Shown one piece after another: positions 15,159 to 19,977 of a stretch of DNA of 19,977 nucleotides. The DNA lies in the NCBI GenBank assembly GCA_964480565.1, contig CAYZSU010000041.1, forward strand, positions 1-19,977, read 5' to 3'. This DNA is from CAYZSU01 sp964480565. Its GTDB lineage: Bacteria; UBA10199; 2-02-FULL-44-16; JAAZCA01. How positions within the stretch are numbered: position 1 is the stretch's first letter; each line of letters begins with the position of its first letter. The translations under genes were made by a program, and so were the position numbers. The notes under the pieces are model-generated. The model saw nothing but the letters and a program-made list of their open reading frames with translations. It did not search any database and was not told the origin of the DNA.

Positions 15159-16214
15159 ATGACACAATCAATTAAAATAGCGATGTTTGATACAAAGCCA
15201 TATGACTCTGACTATTTTGATCGAGTGAATCACGATTACAAGTATGAAATACTTAGTTTTGCAAATCGATTGACTGAACATACTGCACGACTTGCAGAAG
15301 AGTGCCAGGTGGTATGTGCATTTGTTAACGATGTTGTCGATGCCACTGTGATTGATCAGTTGGAAAAACAAGGTGTGCAGCTAATTGCATTGCGATGCGC
15401 GGGCTATAATAATGTGGATTTAAAGACAGTGCATGAACGCATTCATGTGATGCGTGTGCCAGATTATTCACCCTATGCCGTTGCTGAGCATGCGGTATCA
15501 TTGATGCTGGCCTTAAATAGAAAAACCCATCGCGCCTATCAACGTGTGCGTGAAAATAATTTTTCCATTACTGGTTTAATGGGATTTGATATGCATGGAA
15601 AGACTGCGGGTATTATTGGAACAGGTCGTATAGGTCGGCAGGTCATTCGGATTCTAAATGGATTTGGCATGAACGTATTGGCATATGATGCCTATCCAAA
15701 TAAGGATGCTGCGAGTAATGATGGGTTTGAATATGTGTCATTATCGGATATTTATGCACAATCCGATATATTATCGCTGCATTGTCCGCTGACAAAAGAG
15801 ACTGATCATTTGATTAATGCCCAAACATTATCGCAGATGAAATCAAAGAGCATGATTATAAATACGGGTCGGGGGCGTTTGATTGACTCATCCGCATTAA
15901 TTCATGCATTAAAAAATGGACATATTGGATCTGCAGGGTTGGATGTCTATGAGGAAGAACATGATTATTTCTTTGAGGATTTTTCAAATTCATTTGTGAC
16001 AGATGATACATTGGCGCGTCTCATGACATTTCCGAATGTGATTATTACATCGCATCAAGCATTTTTTACGCATGAAGCACTTCAAAAAATTGCACAGACC
16101 ACATTGCAAAATATTAGCGATTTTTTTAGCAATCAACCGCTTCAAAATGAAGTATGCTATAAAGCATGCGAGCTAAAGTGCTGTAATAAACCCCAGCAGA
16201 ACCGATGTTGGTAG
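15159..16214 (+). CDS. ldhA: Fermentative D-lactate dehydrogenase
   Basis: 351 residues of the D-2-hydroxyacid dehydrogenase family. It converts pyruvate to D-lactate with NADH, recycling NAD in fermentation. The NAD loop GTGRIGR is at 154-160 with acidic D177. The catalytic triad is R238 (NTGRG), E266 (DVYEEE) and H299 (SHQAFF); HQAFFTHEAL is typical of LdhA rather than other family members. ATG 15159 is preferred, with GAAAGG at 15146-15151 seven bases upstream; ATG 15144 lies in front of that site. The last 19 residues form a cysteine-rich tail (C333, C337, C341, C342, C350) not expected in the family. It stands alone after a strong terminator. Confidence 0.93.
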   Translation: MTQSIKIAMFDTKPYDSDYFDRVNHDYKYEILSFANRLTEHTARLAEECQVVCAFVNDVVDATVIDQLEKQGVQLIALRCAGYNNVDLKTVHERIHVMRVPDYSPYAVAEHAVSLMLALNRKTHRAYQRVRENNFSITGLMGFDMHGKTAGIIGTGRIGRQVIRILNGFGMNVLAYDAYPNKDAASNDGFEYVSLSDIYAQSDILSLHCPLTKETDHLINAQTLSQMKSKSMIINTGRGRLIDSSALIHALKNGHIGSAGLDVYEEEHDYFFEDFSNSFVTDDTLARLMTFPNVIITSHQAFFTHEALQKIAQTTLQNISDFFSNQPLQNEVCYKACELKCCNKPQQNRCW

Positions 16215-16225
16215 TTTGATATTGA

Positions 16226-16287
16226 ATGGAAAAAAATCTTTTGATAGTTTAAATTAGTGCAATGGAGATAATATGGAAAAAAATCTT
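16226..16287 (+). repeat. 15-base direct repeat duplicating the start of the HEPN gene
   Basis: ATGGAAAAAAATCTT occurs at 16226-16240 and again at 16273-16287, where it is the first five codons of the HEPN gene. The upstream copy opens a short frame, MEKNLLIV then stop, which could be a leader peptide or a duplication scar. TTTGATAG at 16240-16247 can also pair with CTATCAAA at 16303-16310 inside the gene, enclosing the ribosome binding region. Confidence 0.6.
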
Positions 16288-16689
16288 AGATGGGTGCAAC
16301 GACTATCAAATTATACTAAAGCCATTCATCAATTATCGAAATTTATTAATAAAGAAGCCCTCAATGAGTTAGAGGAGCAAGGGCTTATACAGGCATTTGA
16401 GTATACGTACGAATTGGCCTGGAATACCATTAAGGATTTTTATGAAAATCAAGGGGAGAGCCAAATTCAAGGGTCGCGGGATGCCATTCGATTGGCATTT
16501 CAACGTGGATTAATTGTACAGGGTGATATTTGGATGAATATGATTAAAAGCCGAATATTAACATCGCATACATATAATGAAGATATCACACGAGATATTG
16601 TGCATGCGATTCATCGTGATTATTACCAAGAATTAGTATCGCTTCATATGGCATTGACCCATATTCATGAAACAAATAAGGATGGCTAA
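16273..16689 (+). CDS. hepT-like: HEPN toxin-like protein (HI0074 / HepT type)
   Basis: 138 residues of the nucleotidyltransferase substrate-binding family (PF08780, HI0074-like). Conserved blocks are EEQGLIQAFEYTYELAW, the GSRDAIRLAFQRGLI stretch and RILTSHTYN. The last contains R94, H99 and Y101 in the RX4HXY arrangement of HepT RNase toxins, so it may be an RNA-cleaving toxin held inactive by its partner. The partner MNT gene begins at the very next base. GGAGAT lies just upstream of ATG 16273. No defence genes adjoin; the pair could act in phage defence or stability. Biochemistry is shown for HepT/MntA homologues, not for this protein. Confidence 0.85.
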   Translation: MEKNLRWVQRLSNYTKAIHQLSKFINKEALNELEEQGLIQAFEYTYELAWNTIKDFYENQGESQIQGSRDAIRLAFQRGLIVQGDIWMNMIKSRILTSHTYNEDITRDIVHAIHRDYYQELVSLHMALTHIHETNKDG

Positions 16690-17004
16690 GTGAAATATGG
16701 CCTACAAGAAGATGTTATTCAAAAAATAAATCATGTATTTTTAAGCTATCTAACTATTGAGAAATGTATTTTATACGGATCCCGTGCCAAAGGAAATTAT
16801 AAGAATGGATCTGATATTGATCTTACATTAATTGGTAACGAACTATCCTTATCAGTATTGCATGCCATTCATCATGATTTGGATGAATTGCTTCTTCCTT
16901 ATACGTTTGATTTATCATTACATCATCGTATTACGAGTGTTGAATTAATTTTACATATTAAGGATGTGGGTATTGTATTTTATAGTCGATCATCAATCCC
17001 ATAA
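16690..17004 (+). CDS. mntA-like: MNT-type minimal nucleotidyltransferase antitoxin
   Basis: 104-residue minimal polymerase-beta-type nucleotidyltransferase. GS at 30-31 is followed by ten residues and D42, D44 (GSX10DXD), and the third metal carboxylate is D74 (YTFDLSL). In characterised pairs MntA adenylylates the tyrosine of the HepT RX4HXY motif and so silences it; both elements are intact here. The GTG start at 16690 directly follows the TAA of the HEPN gene with no gap, so translation is probably coupled and the two are made together. The gene order, toxin first, is common in this family. A 222-base gene-free stretch follows. Confidence 0.87.
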   Translation: MKYGLQEDVIQKINHVFLSYLTIEKCILYGSRAKGNYKNGSDIDLTLIGNELSLSVLHAIHHDLDELLLPYTFDLSLHHRITSVELILHIKDVGIVFYSRSSIP

Positions 17005-17203
17005 ATTACTATTTCCAAGAGCAATCCTGTAGAACTCTCAATAATGTCAAAAAAATCATCGTTCGAGGATGAACAGCTTACTGTAAATGAGTGAATTTCC
17101 TTTGAATTTGCATGTTTTGGATGAAAAGAATAATAAATTGAAAATTTTACTATAAATAGTGTTTTGTACCCTTGTACATGATTTTCTTTTCTGTTAAATC
17201 AGA

Positions 17204-17226
17204 ATTCTTCCTAAATAAGGAGGAAT
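17204..17226 (+). promoter_or_regulatory. Hairpin masking the ribosome binding site
   Basis: ATTCTTCCT (17204-17212) pairs over nine positions (one T-G wobble) with AGGAGGAAT (17218-17226), leaving a 5-base loop. The right arm contains the full Shine-Dalgarno AGGAGG and ends one base before ATG 17227. The folded form would block translation. The rest of 17005-17226 shows no gene or convincing promoter; TTGCAT and TAATAA 17 bases apart near 17108-17136 are a weak candidate. Confidence 0.6.
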
Positions 17227-17598
17227 ATGAGTAGTAATATTATCTCTTCATCGCGCATAATTGATATTTTGGGATGGGGATTGTTTATTATCTGGGTAGG
17301 AATATCTTTTTTGTGGCATCCATTTCCAGATGGTATAGGTGCATTGGGAGTAGGAAGTATTGTTGTATTAACCGGAATTATTCGTATTGCAAGTCATCGC
17401 AGTATTAGCTGGCAATGGATCATCATTGCCAGTTTTTTTATTGGTGCTGGCATATGTGAATATTATCATTTGCCTGGGCCGTGGTTAGGGATAGCGCTAA
17501 TTGGGGTTGGTTTTATTTTACTTCGAAATTGGCGATATCATAAGTATCGTCATAAACGATATATTCGAAAAAAAGAGGTGGCATATGAAAAAAATTGA
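17227..17598 (+). CDS. Small four-helix membrane protein upstream of glnB
   Basis: 123 residues, family not recognised. Four hydrophobic segments (about 15-29, 37-55, 64-78 and 85-99) connect by short loops, and the C-terminus is strongly basic (NWRYHKYRHKRYIRKK). The basic tail is expected in the cytoplasm. AGGAGG precedes ATG 17227 but sits in a hairpin. The last 14 bases overlap the glnB start, so P-II translation is probably coupled to it. P-II genes are more usually paired with the ammonium transporter amtB; this protein is far too short to be one. A membrane partner or simple upstream gene are both possible. Confidence 0.75.
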   Translation: MSSNIISSSRIIDILGWGLFIIWVGISFLWHPFPDGIGALGVGSIVVLTGIIRIASHRSISWQWIIIASFFIGAGICEYYHLPGPWLGIALIGVGFILLRNWRYHKYRHKRYIRKKEVAYEKN

Positions 17599-17923
17599 AG
17601 CAATTATTCGACCGTTTAAATTGGACGATGTGCGCGAAGCGGTTCAGGAAATGGGGGTGACTGGCATTACTGTCACTGATGTTAAAGGGTTTGGCCGTCA
17701 AAAAGGGCATACTGAAGTATACCGTGGATCTGAATATGTGGTGGATTTTTTACCAAAAATAAAATTAGAGATGGCAGTTCCTTCAGAGCAAGTGCCAATG
17801 ATTATTGATATAATTCGAGAAAAAGCCCACACTGGAAAAGTCGGAGATGGGAAGATATTTATTTTTCCACTGGACGATGCCATTCGTATTCGTACGGGAG
17901 AAGTAGGTTTAACAGCTCTTTAG
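17585..17923 (+). CDS. glnB: Nitrogen regulatory protein P-II
   Basis: 112 residues, full length. It is a trimeric sensor of 2-oxoglutarate and ATP/ADP that controls nitrogen assimilation. The N-terminus MKKIEAIIRPFKLDDVREAV, the T-loop YRGSEYVVDF with the uridylylation site Y51, and the C-terminal TGKVGDGKIFIFPLDDAIRI are all intact. The sequence is close to GlnB, but GlnK cannot be excluded by eye. ATG 17585 has AGAGG upstream and overlaps the end of the membrane-protein gene by 14 bases. It lies two genes before glnA, whose adenylylation-site motif is also intact, suggesting a complete uridylylation/adenylylation cascade. Confidence 0.95.
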   Translation: MKKIEAIIRPFKLDDVREAVQEMGVTGITVTDVKGFGRQKGHTEVYRGSEYVVDFLPKIKLEMAVPSEQVPMIIDIIREKAHTGKVGDGKIFIFPLDDAIRIRTGEVGLTAL

Positions 17924-17935
17924 TGGTTTAATCTA

Positions 17936-17987
17936 TTGACTTATTTTTATAAAAAACCTAATAAAACTAAACTTTTTTAAAAAAAGT
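17936..17987 (+). promoter_or_regulatory. Candidate promoter and palindromic operator of the Lrp/AsnC gene
   Basis: TTGACT (17936-17941) and TAATAA (17959-17964) lie 17 bases apart. A perfect palindrome ACTTTTTT-a-AAAAAAGT (17971-17987) falls where transcription would start. It is a plausible autoregulatory site, since Lrp/AsnC proteins often bind their own promoters. The -10 match is modest. Confidence 0.4.
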
Positions 17988-18004
17988 GTTAAGGAAGTAA
18001 GGCA

Positions 18005-18481
18005 ATGAAATCAAAAATCGATAGAATTGATAAAATAATTATACATATTTTACAAAAAGCTGGGCGCACAAAACGTAGCGAGTTAGCGGAAAAAACAGCA
18101 TTATCCGTGCCAGCAGTTAGCGAACGGTTAAAACGATTGGAAGAAGCCGGAATTATTCGTGGGTATCATGCTGTGGTAGAACCGCTTCGCCTGGGTTTTG
18201 ATTTAGCGGCCTTTATTGTTGTGACAGTCAATTCATCCGATCATTATGATTCTTTTTTGGACAGAGTCGAAGAAAATGATGAAATTTTGGAATGTCATGC
18301 AATTACTGGTGAAGGGACGCATATGATTAAAGTGCGTGCTAAAAATACTGTGGCATTGGAGCGATTGCTTGCTACCATGCAATCATGGGAAGGTGTGACG
18401 CGAACATTAACGCGATTGATATTAAGTTCGCCCAAAGAGTCGCATCATCTGCCCATTACATTATCGGATTCAAAAAGATAA
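18005..18481 (+). CDS. Lrp/AsnC family transcriptional regulator
   Basis: 158 residues. An N-terminal helix-turn-helix (about 22-50, RSELAEKTALSVPAVSERLK then RLEEAGIIRGY) is followed by a RAM ligand-binding domain (about 65-150) with GEGTHMIKVRAKN, the region that binds amino acids and mediates octamer assembly. The effector cannot be read from sequence. Its position between glnB and glnA suggests control of nitrogen or amino-acid metabolism, possibly of glnA itself. ATG 18005 has AAGGA about eight bases upstream. The last 15 or so residues extend slightly beyond the usual domain end. Confidence 0.93.
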   Translation: MKSKIDRIDKIIIHILQKAGRTKRSELAEKTALSVPAVSERLKRLEEAGIIRGYHAVVEPLRLGFDLAAFIVVTVNSSDHYDSFLDRVEENDEILECHAITGEGTHMIKVRAKNTVALERLLATMQSWEGVTRTLTRLILSSPKESHHLPITLSDSKR

Positions 18482-18547
18482 GGTGTATTCCTGTTTATTT
18501 TTTATAGTAAATTATAAATAGACTTGCTCGAAAAATGGGTATTTCTG

Positions 18548-18578
18548 AGATATTTCCATAAGCCAATACTAAATATCT
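18548..18578 (+). promoter_or_regulatory. Inverted repeat upstream of glnA
   Basis: AGATATTT (18548-18555) and AAATATCT (18571-18578) form a perfect 8-bp dyad with a 15-base gap, 34 bases before glnA. The spacing suits a dimer bound on one DNA face about two turns apart, so it is a candidate Lrp/AsnC site. No sigma54 TGGC...TTGC element was found. Confidence 0.4.
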
Positions 18579-18611
18579 ATTATATATCAACATCGTATTA
18601 AGGAGGAGTGC

Positions 18612-19977
18612 ATGACAAACTCGGATGTACTTAAATTGGCAGAAAAAAATCACACACAAATGGTAGATTTCAAATTTGTGGACTTTCCTGGCGTATGGCA
18701 GCATTTTTCTGTACCCCTTGCAGAGCTTGATGAGGAGGCATTTGAAAAGGGATTTGGTTTTGATGGATCCTCCATTCGTGGGTGGCAGCCGATTCATGCG
18801 TCGGATATGTTAATTATTCCAGATCCAAGTACTGCGGTTATGGATCCATTTATGGCTGTGCCCACATTATCACTGATCTGTAATATTGTAGATCCAATTA
18901 CCAAAGAACCTTATTCCCGTGATCCACGCTATATTGCACAAAAAGCAGAGAATTATTTGAAATCCATTAAACTTGCAGATACTGCATTTATTGGACCTGA
19001 AGCAGAGTTTTTTATCTTCGATCACATTGCATTTGATCAAACGCACAATGAAGGGTTTTATCGCATTGACTCCGTGGAAGGTCGTTGGAATACAGGTCGT
19101 GATGATATTCAAAATTTAGGGTATAAGCCACGCTATAAAGAAGGGTATTTTCCAGTGGCTCCGACAGATAGTCAGCAGGACTTGCGTACGGAGATGGTAT
19201 TGGAAATGCAAAAACTGGGCATTCATGTGGAATGCCAGCATCATGAAGTGGCCACAGCTGGGCAAGCAGAAATTGATATGCGATTTGCCCCTCTCGTTGA
19301 AGCGGCTGATAAATTGCTATGGTTTAAATATATTGTAAAAAATGTCGCGCATCGCCACAATAAAACAGTGACATTTATGCCAAAGCCAATTTTCGATGAT
19401 AATGGCAGTGGTATGCATACCCATGTATCATTGTGGAAAAATGGCAAGCCCTTATTTGCGGGTGATAAATATGCAGGGATTTCTCAGGATGCACTTTATT
19501 TTATGGGCGGAATTTTAAAACATGCCAAAGCATTATGTGCATTTACTAATCCAACAACCAATTCCTATCGCCGACTGGTCCCTGGTTTTGAAGCGCCAAT
19601 TAATTTGGCTTATTCCAGTCGTAATCGATCTGCTGCCTTGCGTTTGCCAATGTATTCATCCAGCCCAAAAGCCAAGCGCATTGAATTTCGGACACCGGAT
19701 CCATCATGTAATGGATACTTGGCATTTTCCGCTATTTTAATGGCTGGACTCGATGGCATTCGAAGTAAACTTGATCCTGGTCAGCCCATGGATAAAAATA
19801 TTTATAAGCTATCACCGGAAGAGATGAAGGGGATTGAGCAAGTACCTTCATCGCTTGCAGATGCACTTATTGCATTAGAATCAGATCATGAATTTTTATT
19901 GCAAGGCGATGTGTTTACACAGGATGCTGTTGAAAAATGGATCAGCTATAAAATGGATGAAGAGGTGACTCCTATGC
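18612..19977 (+). CDS. glnA: Glutamine synthetase type I, 3' end beyond the window
   Basis: 455 residues are visible of roughly 470 expected; the frame is open at the window end. It makes glutamine from glutamate, ammonia and ATP in a dodecamer. Landmarks are GFGFDGSSIRGW (47-58), metal ligands E130 and E132 in GPEAEFF, HHEVATAGQ (210-218), H269 in GSGMHTHVS, and NRSAALRLP. KLDPGQPMDKNIY ending at Y398 matches the adenylylation-site pattern of GSI-beta enzymes, so activity is probably adjusted by adenylylation and P-II. AGGAGG at 18601-18606 lies five bases before ATG 18612. It is preceded by glnB and an Lrp/AsnC gene. Confidence 0.96.
   Translation, partial: MTNSDVLKLAEKNHTQMVDFKFVDFPGVWQHFSVPLAELDEEAFEKGFGFDGSSIRGWQPIHASDMLIIPDPSTAVMDPFMAVPTLSLICNIVDPITKEPYSRDPRYIAQKAENYLKSIKLADTAFIGPEAEFFIFDHIAFDQTHNEGFYRIDSVEGRWNTGRDDIQNLGYKPRYKEGYFPVAPTDSQQDLRTEMVLEMQKLGIHVECQHHEVATAGQAEIDMRFAPLVEAADKLLWFKYIVKNVAHRHNKTVTFMPKPIFDDNGSGMHTHVSLWKNGKPLFAGDKYAGISQDALYFMGGILKHAKALCAFTNPTTNSYRRLVPGFEAPINLAYSSRNRSAALRLPMYSSSPKAKRIEFRTPDPSCNGYLAFSAILMAGLDGIRSKLDPGQPMDKNIYKLSPEEMKGIEQVPSSLADALIALESDHEFLLQGDVFTQDAVEKWISYKMDEEVTPM

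Noticed and set aside
18495..19447. Three minus-strand frames of 68-100 residues over the glnA region
   Set aside because: They lie opposite, or mostly opposite, glnA, whose frame is fully supported, and show no domain.

Overview
This is an AT-rich bacterial chromosome segment with tightly packed genes. Most are housekeeping genes, with a few accessory insertions. The lineage cannot be settled from the sequence. Sec signal peptides, a PilZ protein, a P-II protein with the uridylylation tyrosine and a type I glutamine synthetase with the adenylylation-site motif suggest a Gram-negative-type bacterium with proteobacteria-like nitrogen control. The GldA/GldF/GldG-like exporter with a DUF4340 protein, and the TGS-domain nucleoside kinase, also occur in Bacteroidetes, spirochaetes and several uncultivated phyla.

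Layout. 1-362: 3' end of a gene whose product carries two similar winged-helix ends separated by a TPPV-repeat linker. 444-4739: promoter and four-gene ABC exporter operon (ATPase, permease, GldG-like auxiliary protein, DUF4340 protein). 4779-7166, minus strand: an unrecognised 524-residue protein with a gluzincin-type HExxH...E signature, then a PAP2-family membrane phosphatase. 7258-8743: Nfu-type Fe-S protein, a hairpin terminator, then a FolM/PTR1-like reductase and a QueD/PTPS-family enzyme. 8744-9085, minus strand: PilZ protein whose stop codon abuts the queD stop. 9213-10259: gpsA. 10332-10927: a translationally coupled pair, a small Sm-like protein and a secreted protein. 10929-12468: a DUF4143-type ATPase gene flanked by inverted copies of a short dispersed repeat and preceded by a near-perfect palindrome touching its start codon. 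12555-15118: TGS-uridine kinase-like enzyme, prohibitin-like SPFH protein and a strong terminator. 15159-16214: fermentative D-lactate dehydrogenase. 16273-17004: HEPN/MNT toxin-antitoxin pair. 17227-19977: nitrogen block with a small four-helix membrane protein overlapping glnB, an Lrp/AsnC regulator and glnA (runs off the window).

How the genes work together. The first operon encodes a complete export or envelope-remodelling complex. The folM-like and queD-like genes are consistent with making a tetrahydropterin. The nitrogen block joins a sensor (P-II), a possible amino-acid-responsive regulator (Lrp/AsnC) and the assimilating enzyme (GlnA). The less ordinary features are the candidate metallopeptidase, the Sm-like/secreted pair, the repeat-flanked ATPase cassette, and the membrane protein tied to P-II behind a Shine-Dalgarno-masking hairpin. 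No rRNA, tRNA, CRISPR array, transposase or phage gene was seen. No gene-free stretch exceeds about 240 bases.
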